Below, in pieces: positions 26,335 through 34,579 of a stretch of DNA of 64,000 nt. The stretch's first letter is position 1. Every line of letters begins with the position of its first letter. A program made the position numbers and the translations under genes. The notes below the pieces were generated by a model. The model worked only from the letters and a program-made list of their open reading frames with translations. It was not told the origin of the DNA and searched no databases. Origin of the DNA: Sphingobium sp. SYK-6 (GTDB taxonomy: Bacteria; Pseudomonadota; Alphaproteobacteria; Sphingomonadales; Sphingomonadaceae); the NCBI RefSeq assembly GCF_000283515.1, contig NC_015976.1:2512501-2576500 (forward strand). Direction: 5' to 3'.

Positions 26335-28635
26335 TCAGCTCAGCTCCACGCCCTGCTCGTCGGCCCACTGGGCAAGCGGCTCGCGCAGATTGGGCACGCC
26401 GCCGCTCAGCAATTCGGCGCATTGCTCGGTAAGCAGTGCCAGATCGAGCGAGCGGACCATGGCCTTGACCGGACCGACCGAGGCCGGCGTGATCGAAAGC
26501 CGCCGGATGCCGAGCCCGAGCAGCGCCATCGCCTCCAGCGTGCGCCCGCCCATTTCTCCGCAGACGCCGACCGGCACATCATATTGGGCGCAGGTACGCA
26601 CGATGCGCGCGATGAACCGCAGGATCGCCACGCTCATCCAGTCGTAGCGCTCGGCGAGCTTCGGGTTGGCCCGGTCCGCCGCGAACAAAAACTGGGTGAG
26701 GTCATTGGTGCCGATCGAGAGGAAATCGAGCTCCGGCAGGAGGAAGTCGAGCGTCTCGGCCAGCGCCGGCACTTCCAGCATCGCCCCGTAATACACCGCC
26801 TTGGGAAGCTTGCGCTCGCGCTTCTCCAGCCAGATCTTCTGCTCGCGGAACAGGGCCTTGGCCTGCGCCAGCTCCCAGGGTTCGGAAATCATGGGGAACA
26901 TGACATGGAGGGTGCGTCCCGCCGCGGCCTCCAGCAACGCGCGGGCCTGCGCCTTCATCAGCGCGTCGCGCTCCAGCGCCAGCCGCACCGCGCGCCAGCC
27001 CATGGCGGGGTTTTCCTCATGCTCATTGTCGCCCGCGCGCAGATAAGGCAGCGCCTTGTCACCCCCGATGTCGACGGTGCGGAAGATGACCGGCCGGTTG
27101 CCGGCCGCATCCAGAACGTCGCGATAGAGGCGCTGCTGGCGCTCGCGCTGTGGCAGTGTAGCGGAGACGAGGAACTGGAATTCGGTGCGGAACAGGCCGA
27201 TGCCGTCCGCCCCGGTCACATCGAGCGCGGCGACATCGTCACGCAGGCCGGCATTGACCATGAGCTCCACGGTCACGCCATCCTTGGTGACCGCCGGCTT
27301 GTCGCGCAGCGCCGCATATTCGGCACGGCGCTTCTGGGTGAGCGAGAGCCCCGCCTCGAATGCTTCGTCCATCGGCACGGTGGGCCGGATGTAGAGCCGG
27401 TTCTGGTTGACGTCGAGCAGCAGCAAATCGCCGTCATTGATGAGCGCGCGGGTATTCTTCACGCGCCCGAGCACCGGCACGCCCATGGCGCGCGCAACAA
27501 TGGTGACATGCGCGGTGAGCGAGCCTTCCTCCAGGATGAGGCCCTTGAGGCGCCGCCGGTCATATTCGAGCAGCTCGGCCGGGCCGAGATTGCGGGCGAT
27601 GAGGATCGTGTCCTGCCGCAGCCCCATCTGCGCGGCGGTACCGAGCTGGCCGGAAACGATGCGCAGCAGCCGGTTGGAGAGGTCCTCCAGATCGTGCATC
27701 CGGTCCTGCAGCAGCGGATCGTCGATCTGGCGCATGCGCATCCGGGTGCGCTGCTGCACGCGCTCGATGGCCGCTTCCGCCGTCAGGCCCGCGTCGATCG
27801 CCTCGTTGATCCGGCGCGACCAGCCTTCGTCATAGGCGAACATCTTGTAGGTCTCGAGCACTTCGCGCGTCTCGCCTTCCACGCCGAACTCGGCCTGCCC
27901 CGCCATGCGATCGATCTGCTCGCGCATCTTGGTGAAGGCGGAATAGACACGCTGGCGCTCGACCTCGATATCCTCCGCGACAGTATGCTCGATGGTGATG
28001 CGCGGCTGGTGGAAGACGGCATGGCCGCGCGCCATGCCCATGACGAGCTGAAGCCCGGAAAGGACCGTGGCGCCCGTCTCCAGCGGGCGGTTCTCGCCCG
28101 GATTTTCGTCGACCAGCCCGGCATTGGTGATGAGCTCGGCGAGCACCATCGCGACCGTCTGCAGCGCCTCGATCTCCACTTCCTCATAAGGACGCGGATC
28201 GACATGCTGGACGCACAGCGCACCGATGGCGCGCTCGCGCCGGACGATCGGCACGCCCGCGAAGCTGTGGAAGAGCTCTTCCCCGGTTTCGGGGCGGTAG
28301 GCGAAGTCCGGATGAGCGGCCGCTTCCTCGAGGTTCAGCGTCTCGACATTATGGGCAATGGTGCCCACGAGCCCCTCGCCCAGCCCAAGGCGCGTGACGT
28401 GCACGGCTTCCTGCTTGAGGCCGCGCGTCGCGAACAGCTCCAGCATGCCCTCGCGCAGCAGATAGACCGAGCAGACCTCGCTCGACAGCTCCTCGCCGAT
28501 GATCTCCACGATCTTGTTCAGCTTGGCCTGCGCGGTGGTGCGCGCGGCCATCACGTCCATGAGACGCTGAAGAATAGCCCGGGCAGCGATAGCGGCCGAA
28601 TTGGAGGAAGCATCCGTGCGATGGGGCGATGTCAT
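26335..28635 (-). CDS. ptsP: Phosphoenolpyruvate-protein phosphotransferase PtsP (EI-Ntr)
   Basis: 766 residues. This is the first enzyme of the nitrogen-related phosphotransfer system, passing phosphate from PEP to NPr. The N-terminal GAF domain (about 20-165) distinguishes it from sugar EI. The phospho-histidine lies in G-S-L-T-A-H-V-T-I-V-A-R-A-M-G-V-P. The C-terminal PEP-binding barrel has F-R-T-E-F-Q-F, H-V-M-F-P-M-I, S-I-G-T-N-D-L-T-Q-F and V-G-V-C-G-E-M-G. It is monocistronic here, with ptsN and ptsO not in the window. Confidence 0.95.
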   Translation of the reverse strand: MTSPHRTDASSNSAAIAARAILQRLMDVMAARTTAQAKLNKIVEIIGEELSSEVCSVYLLREGMLELFATRGLKQEAVHVTRLGLGEGLVGTIAHNVETLNLEEAAAHPDFAYRPETGEELFHSFAGVPIVRRERAIGALCVQHVDPRPYEEVEIEALQTVAMVLAELITNAGLVDENPGENRPLETGATVLSGLQLVMGMARGHAVFHQPRITIEHTVAEDIEVERQRVYSAFTKMREQIDRMAGQAEFGVEGETREVLETYKMFAYDEGWSRRINEAIDAGLTAEAAIERVQQRTRMRMRQIDDPLLQDRMHDLEDLSNRLLRIVSGQLGTAAQMGLRQDTILIARNLGPAELLEYDRRRLKGLILEEGSLTAHVTIVARAMGVPVLGRVKNTRALINDGDLLLLDVNQNRLYIRPTVPMDEAFEAGLSLTQKRRAEYAALRDKPAVTKDGVTVELMVNAGLRDDVAALDVTGADGIGLFRTEFQFLVSATLPQRERQQRLYRDVLDAAGNRPVIFRTVDIGGDKALPYLRAGDNEHEENPAMGWRAVRLALERDALMKAQARALLEAAAGRTLHVMFPMISEPWELAQAKALFREQKIWLEKRERKLPKAVYYGAMLEVPALAETLDFLLPELDFLSIGTNDLTQFLFAADRANPKLAERYDWMSVAILRFIARIVRTCAQYDVPVGVCGEMGGRTLEAMALLGLGIRRLSITPASVGPVKAMVRSLDLALLTEQCAELLSGGVPNLREPLAQWADEQGVELS

Positions 28636-28732
28636 GGAACCTTTGCTAACAGAAGTTGCATGAGTGACCAACCTTCCGTCCGGCCACTCATGCCAAGGCT
28701 TTGTTGCGCAGCATCAAGCCATGCTGTGACGC

Positions 28733-30103
28733 TCAGCCCGCCGCCGGTGCCGCCAGCCCGGGCGCGCTTGCCGGCGCCCCGTCCTTGCGCGACTCCGCCT
28801 CATCCGGAAGCGGTACTGCGCCGATGTTCGAGGCGTAGCGATAGGGGCCGAGGATCCAGTAGAGGATCGTGCCGAGCGCGAGGCAGACCAGCATGATGAC
28901 ATAGCCGCTCATGTAGGACCCGCTCGAATCATGCAGCCATGCCACGAGCGGCGGCGCGCAGCCCATCGAGAAGGCAAGGAACATGTTCTCGAAGCCGTGG
29001 TAGAAGCCGAATGCCTTGAGGCCGAAGAAGCGGACATGCAGATAGGTGCCGATCGGCCGCGCCGTGCCGAAGGCGAAGCCGCCCAGCCCGACCGCCATCG
29101 CGAGAAGATACCAGCCGCCGAAGCTCGCGGTGACCATCGCGAATAAGAACAGCCCCAGGAAGGAAATGAACTTGAAGGGGATCGCCACCCGACTGGTGTT
29201 GAACCGGTCCACTGCCCAGCCGCCGACCAGCGTGCCGAGCGGCGCGATGAGCGTGGTGATGCTCATATAAGTGACGGCATCGCCCTGGCTGAACCCCTTC
29301 TCGTTGAGCATGGGCACCAGGAAGGGCATCATGCCGGTGCGCGGCGCCGTGCCGATGATGGTGGCGATGACGATCAGCCAGAACACCCTGTCGCGCAGGA
29401 TCTGCTTGTCGGTGAGGCCTTCCAGCTTCGCCGAGCGATCCTCCTTCACTTCCGCCTTGGGCCTGATCAGCTTGCGGTCGCTGCCGATCTCGCCGGGCTC
29501 GTCGACGGTGAAGTAGATCACCGGCAGCAGCAGCAGCACGATGCAGCCGCAGATGATGAACATCTCCCGCCAGCCGAAATCCGTGATGAGCCAGTTGAGC
29601 AGCGGGGGGATACCAGCGCCGGCAAGCGTCGATTCGACGCCCAGCAGCGCCATCGCCTTGCCGCGATGCTGGGTGAAGAGCGCGCTGACGATCTTGGTAT
29701 AGCCGATCGCCGTGCTGCCGAAGATGCCGAGCATGGCGAAGCAGAGATAGAATTGCCAGAGCGTGCCATCGATGAAGCCCAGCGCGATCGTCGCCAGGCC
29801 CACGCCGATGGTGCCGAAGAAGATCGGCAGGCGCACGCCGACCTTGTCCATGAACTTGCCGTAGAAGGGCAAAGTCACCGCCCCGCACCACATCAGCGCC
29901 GTCATCGCCCAGCTATATTCCGTCTGGGACCAGCCGAACTCCTGCGTCATCGGCACGTTGACCAGCGTGATCGCCCCGAAGGGCAGCAGGCTGGTCGCGA
30001 ACATGTTGGCAAGAGTGATGATGGTGGCGAGCTTGATTTTCCGGAACGAAAAATCCGACTCGTAGCGCGGCTCGGCCCCTGCCGCGGTCGCCGCCCCTGT
30101 CAT
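28733..30103 (-). CDS. MFS transporter
   Basis: 456 residues with twelve hydrophobic segments and a charged central loop (about 205-245). Helix 2-3 loop F-Y-G-K-F-M-D-K-V-G-V-R and its counterpart G-G-W-A-V-D-R-F-N-T-S-R are the usual MFS signatures. The pattern resembles monocarboxylate/oxalate-formate-type antiporters, but substrate is not predictable. The start M-T-G-A-A-T was chosen because upstream in-frame codons overlap a non-coding region rich in hairpins. It is separated from ahcY by about 470 non-coding bases. Confidence 0.83.
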   Translation of the reverse strand: MTGAATAAGAEPRYESDFSFRKIKLATIITLANMFATSLLPFGAITLVNVPMTQEFGWSQTEYSWAMTALMWCGAVTLPFYGKFMDKVGVRLPIFFGTIGVGLATIALGFIDGTLWQFYLCFAMLGIFGSTAIGYTKIVSALFTQHRGKAMALLGVESTLAGAGIPPLLNWLITDFGWREMFIICGCIVLLLLPVIYFTVDEPGEIGSDRKLIRPKAEVKEDRSAKLEGLTDKQILRDRVFWLIVIATIIGTAPRTGMMPFLVPMLNEKGFSQGDAVTYMSITTLIAPLGTLVGGWAVDRFNTSRVAIPFKFISFLGLFLFAMVTASFGGWYLLAMAVGLGGFAFGTARPIGTYLHVRFFGLKAFGFYHGFENMFLAFSMGCAPPLVAWLHDSSGSYMSGYVIMLVCLALGTILYWILGPYRYASNIGAVPLPDEAESRKDGAPASAPGLAAPAAG

Positions 30104-30463
30104 GCCGGCCGACCTTCGCAGGCCATGGGGACCTCGCCCCGCTTCAGTGAACGCGTCATATCCTCTCCTTGACAGCGCACGCGCGATCTCGGCCGCGCTT
30201 TCGGACAATGTCAACGATGAGAGGGGGAACGTCAAGCGGAGATACGCATGCCCGGTCGCGGCCATCAGAGCGCCGCGCGCGCCGCGATAAAGGGGGCGAT
30301 TGCTGTTGCTTCGGAACGGAATGCATGGACGGCGCCCGTCCATCCGGCTCCCTTCAGGACAGGCGGATCTGGAACGGAATCATCGACCCGGCGACGAGCC
30401 AGATGCCAGACAGCGAAATGCCGGGTTGCCCCCGCTCGCCAGCAAATGGCCCGGACAGCGAAC
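30104..30463. other. Non-coding interval between ahcY and the MFS gene
   Basis: No convincing gene is seen. The translations are short, Arg/Pro-rich and typical of GC-rich non-coding DNA. It should contain the promoter of the minus-strand MFS gene: TTGACA occurs on the plus strand near 30168, but no clear minus-strand promoter is recognised. A GTCCAT/ATGGAC-type inverted repeat lies near 30322-30345. Confidence 0.5.
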
Positions 30464-30535
30464 GGCCCCGGTCCGTCCCCTCATCCGTCCCATGGACATT
30501 GCCATGGGACGACGGAGCGGGAACGGGCCGGGGCC
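30464..30535. other. Long nested hairpin downstream of ahcY
   Basis: The outer arms GGCCCCGG (30464-30471) and CCGGGGCC (30528-30535) are perfect complements. The inner arms CGTCCCATGG (30486-30495) and CCATGGGACG (30502-30511) pair over 10 bp with a 6-base loop. The stretches between (CCGTCCCCTC against GAGCGGGAACGG) pair imperfectly. Together they form a roughly 72-nt rod, 40 bases past the ahcY stop. There is no clean T-run on the ahcY strand, so it may act as a 3' end stabiliser or factor-dependent stop. Confidence 0.65.
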
Positions 30536-30575
30536 GCGATGCGCCGGGGTGGCGCGTGCTGCGAACCGGAAAGGC

Positions 30576-31973
30576 TCAGTAGCGGTAATGATCCGGCTTG
30601 AACGGGCCCTGCTGGGGCACCCCGATATAAGCCGCCTGCTTGGGCGTCAGGGTCGTGAGCTTCACGCCGAGCTTGTCGAGGTGCAGCGCCGCCACCTTCT
30701 CGTCGAGATGCTTGGGCAGCACATAGACCTCGTTCTTGTACTCGCCGCCCTTGGTCCACAGCTCGATCTGCGCCAGCACCTGATTGGTGAAGCTAGACGA
30801 CATGACGAAGCTCGGATGGCCGGTGGCGCAGCCCAGGTTCACGAGGCGGCCCTGCGCGAGCAGGATGATCTTCTTGCCGTCGGGGAACTCGATCTCGTCG
30901 ACCTGCGGCTTGATCTCGGTCCACTTCATGTTCGAGAGCGCAGCAACCTGGATCTCGCTGTCGAAATGGCCGATGTTGCACACGATCGCCATGTTCTTCA
31001 TCGCGCGCATGTGATCGACGGTGATGATGTCCTCGTTGCCGGTCGCGGTCACGAAGATGTCCGCGCGGCTCGCGGCTTCCTCCATGGTGACGACTTCATA
31101 GCCTTCCATCGCCGCCTGCAGCGCGCAGATCGGATCGATCTCGGTCACCAGCACGCGCGCGCCGCCATTGCGCAGCGAGGCCGCCGAGCCCTTGCCGACG
31201 TCGCCGAAGCCCGCGACCACGGCCACCTTGCCGGCCAGCATTACGTCGGTCGCGCGGCGGATGGCGTCGACCAGCGACTCCTTGCAGCCATAGAGATTGT
31301 CGAACTTGCTCTTGGTGACGCTGTCATTGACGTTGATCGCCGGGAAGGGAAGCTTGCCCTTCTTGGCCAGCTCATAGAGGCGGTGAACGCCGGTCGTGGT
31401 CTCTTCCGAGACACCCTTGATCGCCTGCACCGTCTTCGTGAGATAGCCCGGACGCTCGGCCAGGAACTTCTTCAGCGTCGCGACGAAGATGGTCTCTTCC
31501 TCGTTCGACGGCGCGAACAGCTCTTCACCGGCCTCGACCCGCGCGCCCCACAGGGCGAACATCGTGGCGTCGCCGCCGTCGTCGAGGATCATGTTGCAGG
31601 TCTCGTCGCCCCAGTCGAAGATGCGCACGACATAGTCCCAATATTCCTCCAGCGTCTCGCCCTTGACGGCGAACACCGGGATGCCGGCGGCCGCGATGGC
31701 GGCGGCGGCATGGTCCTGCGTCGAGAAGATGTTGCACGAGGCCCAGCGGATGGTCGCGCCCAGCTCGGCCAGCGTCTCGATGAGTACGGCGGTCTGGATC
31801 GTCATGTGCAGCGAGCCGGTGATGCGGGCGCCCTTGAGCGGCTTGCTCGCGCCGAATTCCTCGCGCAGCGCCATCAGGCCGGGCATTTCCGTCTCGGCGA
31901 TCTCGATTTCCTTGCGGCCGAAACCGGCCAGCGAAAGGTCCTTGACGATATAGTCCTGGGCGATGGTGGCCAC
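30576..31973 (-). CDS. ahcY: Adenosylhomocysteinase
   Basis: 465 residues from a GTG start with GAGGAG ten bases upstream. It splits S-adenosylhomocysteine to adenosine and homocysteine, removing the product inhibitor of methyltransferases. The NAD-binding [10 protein letters not shown], the substrate segments [13 protein letters not shown] and [10 protein letters not shown], and the C-terminal K-P-D-H-Y-R-Y are all present. The roughly 40-residue insertion relative to short forms is typical for proteobacteria. A perfect palindrome about 100 bases upstream probably controls it. Confidence 0.96.
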   Translation of the reverse strand: MATIAQDYIVKDLSLAGFGRKEIEIAETEMPGLMALREEFGASKPLKGARITGSLHMTIQTAVLIETLAELGATIRWASCNIFSTQDHAAAAIAAAGIPVFAVKGETLEEYWDYVVRIFDWGDETCNMILDDGGDATMFALWGARVEAGEELFAPSNEEETIFVATLKKFLAERPGYLTKTVQAIKGVSEETTTGVHRLYELAKKGKLPFPAINVNDSVTKSKFDNLYGCKESLVDAIRRATDVMLAGKVAVVAGFGDVGKGSAASLRNGGARVLVTEIDPICALQAAMEGYEVVTMEEAASRADIFVTATGNEDIITVDHMRAMKNMAIVCNIGHFDSEIQVAALSNMKWTEIKPQVDEIEFPDGKKIILLAQGRLVNLGCATGHPSFVMSSSFTNQVLAQIELWTKGGEYKNEVYVLPKHLDEKVAALHLDKLGVKLTTLTPKQAAYIGVPQQGPFKPDHYRY

Positions 31974-32075
31974 CTGAAAATCTCCTCGCGAATGAAAACG
32001 GATCGACGGTTCGCCGACGCAGCGACGAACGAAACACCCGCGCGCCCTTAACAAGCCAACGCGCGCCCGGCAAAT

Positions 32076-32091
32076 ATAAAGATATCTTTAT
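32076..32091. promoter_or_regulatory. Palindromic operator upstream of ahcY (SahR-like)
   Basis: ATAAAGATATCTTTAT is a perfect 16-bp palindrome in an AT-rich island within very GC-rich DNA, about 103 bases before the ahcY GTG. AT-rich hexamers around it (TTATCA, TATATT on the ahcY strand) could be promoter elements. ArsR-family SAH-responsive regulators (SahR) are known to control ahcY in Proteobacteria, so this is a good candidate operator. The regulator gene is not in the window. Confidence 0.65.
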
Positions 32092-32127
32092 GTGATAAAA
32101 GACCCGGGTGCCATGGCGATCGAACGC

Positions 32128-32697
32128 TCAGGCATGGCCGCTGCTGCTCGCCAGCATCGCGGGATCGATCCCTTCCAACGCGAAGGCGCCCGCCCAGCGC
32201 TGCTCGGGCGGCATGGCGAAGAGCCGGCGCGGATCGGCCTGGCTCACATACCAGCCGGGCGAGGCCAGCTCGCGCTCGAGTTGCCCGCTCTCCCAGCCGG
32301 CATAGCCGAGCGCGACCAGATACGCCTCCGGCCCGCGCCCTTGCGCGATGGCCTGGAGGATCTCCAGCGATCCGGTGAGCGCGACATCCCCGGCGACGGC
32401 GTGACTGTCGCGGGCCATCCAGTCGCGGCTGTGCAGGACAAAGCCGCGCCTCGGCTCGACCGGCCCGCCGGCAAGCACCGTCCCGTCCGCCACGCCCTCC
32501 ACGGCGATATCGAAGGAGGACAGCAGCGTATGCAGGCCGACCCCGGCCATCGGCTCGTCCAGCGCGATGCCGAGCGCGCCGCCCTCGTCATGCACGCAAA
32601 TCAGCACCACCGAGCGCGCGAAACGCGGATCGGGCATGTCGGGCATGGCCAGCAGCAATTGCCCGGCGAGGGATAAGGGAGCAGTGGGCTGCATCAT
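32128..32697 (-). CDS. YqgE/AlgH family protein
   Basis: 189 residues. The family pattern is clear: L-L-L-A-M-P-D-M-P-D-P-R-F-A-R-S-V-V-L-I-C-V-H-D-E-G-G-A-L-G, then G-G-P-V-E-P-R-R-G-F-V-L-H, and later G-Y-A-G-W-E-S-G-Q-L-E-R-E-L. AlgH/YqgE proteins have no settled biochemical role. The start is one of two adjacent ATGs (32697 or 32694) following AAGGCAGG. It diverges from the peroxiredoxin gene. Confidence 0.92.
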   Translation of the reverse strand: MMQPTAPLSLAGQLLLAMPDMPDPRFARSVVLICVHDEGGALGIALDEPMAGVGLHTLLSSFDIAVEGVADGTVLAGGPVEPRRGFVLHSRDWMARDSHAVAGDVALTGSLEILQAIAQGRGPEAYLVALGYAGWESGQLERELASPGWYVSQADPRRLFAMPPEQRWAGAFALEGIDPAMLASSSGHA

Positions 32698-32867
32698 CCT
32701 GCCTTCGAGACTCAGCGGACAAGATGCCCCCGCGCTTCCCCATCGTCCAGCACCAACGACGTAAAATGCGTTTCCGTGCGATGGGTTGACAGCGAGGGGC
32801 GCAACACCGACTTCCCTGCGCGAGAGCTGGAACACCAGCCATCTCCCCTTCTGACCAGGAGACTGCC

Positions 32868-33350
32868 ATGACTATCAGCGTCGGCGACAAGCTGCCCGCC
32901 ACCACGTTCGTCACCATGACCGACAACGGCCCGCAACCCATCGAGAGCAGCGAATATTTCGCCGGGCGCCGCGTCGCGCTGTTCTCCGTGCCCGGCGCCT
33001 TCACGCCCACCTGCTCGGCCAAGCACCTGCCCGGCTTCGTCGCGAAGGCCGCGGACCTCAAGGCCAAGGGCATCGGCGAGATCGCCTGCACCGCCGTCAA
33101 CGATCCCTTCGTGATGGGCGCCTGGGGCAAGGCCAGCGGCGTCGATGGGGCCGTCACCATGCTGGCGGACGGCAACGGCGCGTTCGTCAAGGCGCTGGGG
33201 CTGGAGATGGACGGCAGCAAGTTCGGCCTCGGCACGCGCGGCCAGCGCTTCTCGATGGTGGTGAACGACGGCACGGTCGAACAGCTCCATGTCGAAGCGC
33301 CGGGCGAATTCCGCGTCTCCAGCGCGGACTATATGCTCGAACAGCTTTGA
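32868..33350 (+). CDS. Peroxiredoxin, Prx5 type
   Basis: 160 residues. It reduces peroxides through the peroxidatic cysteine in V-P-G-A-F-T-P-T-C-S (about Cys49), with T-x-x-C and a conserved Arg further on (T-R-G-Q-R-F-S). The Prx5/hybrid subfamily is indicated by the short length, K-H-L-P-G-F and the A-V-N-D-P-F-V-M-G-A-W segment. A glutaredoxin domain is not fused. A purine-rich AGGAGA precedes the ATG. Confidence 0.93.
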   Translation: MTISVGDKLPATTFVTMTDNGPQPIESSEYFAGRRVALFSVPGAFTPTCSAKHLPGFVAKAADLKAKGIGEIACTAVNDPFVMGAWGKASGVDGAVTMLADGNGAFVKALGLEMDGSKFGLGTRGQRFSMVVNDGTVEQLHVEAPGEFRVSSADYMLEQL

Positions 33351-33357
33351 GACTGCG

Positions 33358-33387
33358 GAGGCGGCGCCGGGCAACCCGCGCCGCCTC
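33358..33387 (+). terminator. Stem-loop after the peroxiredoxin gene
   Basis: GAGGCGGCGC (33358-33367) pairs perfectly with GCGCCGCCTC (33378-33387) around a 10-base loop, starting 8 bases after the stop codon. No T-run follows, so it may be a weak or bidirectional transcription end between the convergent peroxiredoxin and deacetylase genes. Confidence 0.5.
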
Positions 33388-33393
33388 TCCGGC

Positions 33394-34560
33394 TTATACC
33401 GCCATCAGGATGTCGAGCGCGATCTGCTGGAGCGGCGTGAGCGTCTGCAGCGGCGCGATCAGCCGGTCGCGGACGGTGAAGGCCGGCGCCGCGGCGCTGA
33501 CCGGCATGCCGGCAACCTGCTCGCCATAAAGCCCGTTCGAGACGGCCTGCTCGCCGGTCCGCACCAGCGTGCGCGCCAGCGAATGGGGCAGCCAGTCCAC
33601 ACACTCCCCCGCCGGCGCCGGCCGGGGCGGATCGTCGGCATAAGTCGCTGATCGCAGGCGCGGCGAGGATGCGATCACCTCGCACAGCCGGTCGAACCGG
33701 CGCACCACGATCCTGTTCGGGCGCGTGCGCTGGCGGCACAGCAGCTCGAAACTGTGCGAGACGATGGTGAAGGCCGCCTGATGGTTCAGCGCGGCATAAG
33801 CGAGCGCGGCGATCATCTCCTGCGCGGAGAGCGCCGTGATCTGAGCGTGGCGCGAGCCGCCCGAAGGCCCGGCGATGGCGGAGACCGGCACCTCGATCAC
33901 GCCCGCGTGCAGGACCGGCGCCGTCGTCTCCCGTGGCAGCGTGATGCCGCAGACGCCGTCCGCATAATCGGGCGAATAGCTGGTGTCGCAAGCGATCCCC
34001 ACCCGCGCCAGCGCGCGCAGCGTATCGTCGTTCGCGCCATAATTGCCCGCGCGGAAAGCGACCGGCATCGGCGCGCCGGCGGCCAGCAGACGCTCGATGC
34101 CATAATCCAGGATGCGGACCTGATCCTCCAGCGGGAAATCGGCCATGTTCCGCCCGCCGCGTCCATCCGTGGGGCCGGACTTCGAACGCCCCAGCCACTC
34201 GGCATGGGCATGGAGCTGGACGTCATGCCCGGCCTCCAGGATCGGGTGCACGATACGGTCCACCATCTCCTGCCCGGCGACGAGCGCGACCAGCGTATCG
34301 ACAAAGAAGATGCCCTTGAGCCCGAAGGCATCGAGCCGCTCCATCTGGTAAAGGATGCCGAAGTCCCCGGCCTCCGTCCGCCCGAGGATGGAGGACGCAA
34401 AATTGGCCTCCAGCCCCGCCGCCCCGTGGCGCCGGAAATGGAGGGACGACAGCTCCGTGTCGACCGTCAGATAGACATTCGTCGTGGCCCCCTGGCCAAT
34501 CACCGCGGACAGTCCCCTTCTGCCTGGCTGATCGAGCAACGTCTCTTTCTTAGGTAACAT
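33394..34560 (-). CDS. Polysaccharide deacetylase-family protein
   Basis: About 388 residues. NodB-like features are T-V-D-T-E-L-S (metal-binding Asp pair), the G-L-K-G-I-F-F-V-D strand, G-H-D-V-Q-L-H-A-H-A-E-W (metal histidines), and F-R-A-G-N-Y-G-A-N-D. These suggest a metal-dependent deacetylase acting on polysaccharide. There is no signal peptide. The start is uncertain: the ATG at 34560 lies back-to-back with the AMP nucleosidase ATG. A later GTG (V-I-G-Q-G-A-T-T-N-V-Y-L) just before the core domain would leave room for promoters. Confidence 0.78.
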   Translation of the reverse strand: MLPKKETLLDQPGRRGLSAVIGQGATTNVYLTVDTELSSLHFRRHGAAGLEANFASSILGRTEAGDFGILYQMERLDAFGLKGIFFVDTLVALVAGQEMVDRIVHPILEAGHDVQLHAHAEWLGRSKSGPTDGRGGRNMADFPLEDQVRILDYGIERLLAAGAPMPVAFRAGNYGANDDTLRALARVGIACDTSYSPDYADGVCGITLPRETTAPVLHAGVIEVPVSAIAGPSGGSRHAQITALSAQEMIAALAYAALNHQAAFTIVSHSFELLCRQRTRPNRIVVRRFDRLCEVIASSPRLRSATYADDPPRPAPAGECVDWLPHSLARTLVRTGEQAVSNGLYGEQVAGMPVSAAAPAFTVRDRLIAPLQTLTPLQQIALDILMAV

Positions 34561-34579
34561 GTCGTGGTTATGGAAGGCC

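Noticed and set aside
31974..32127. SAH riboswitch before ahcY
   Set aside because: No pseudoknot-type SAH aptamer segments were recognised. The palindromic operator explains regulation more simply.
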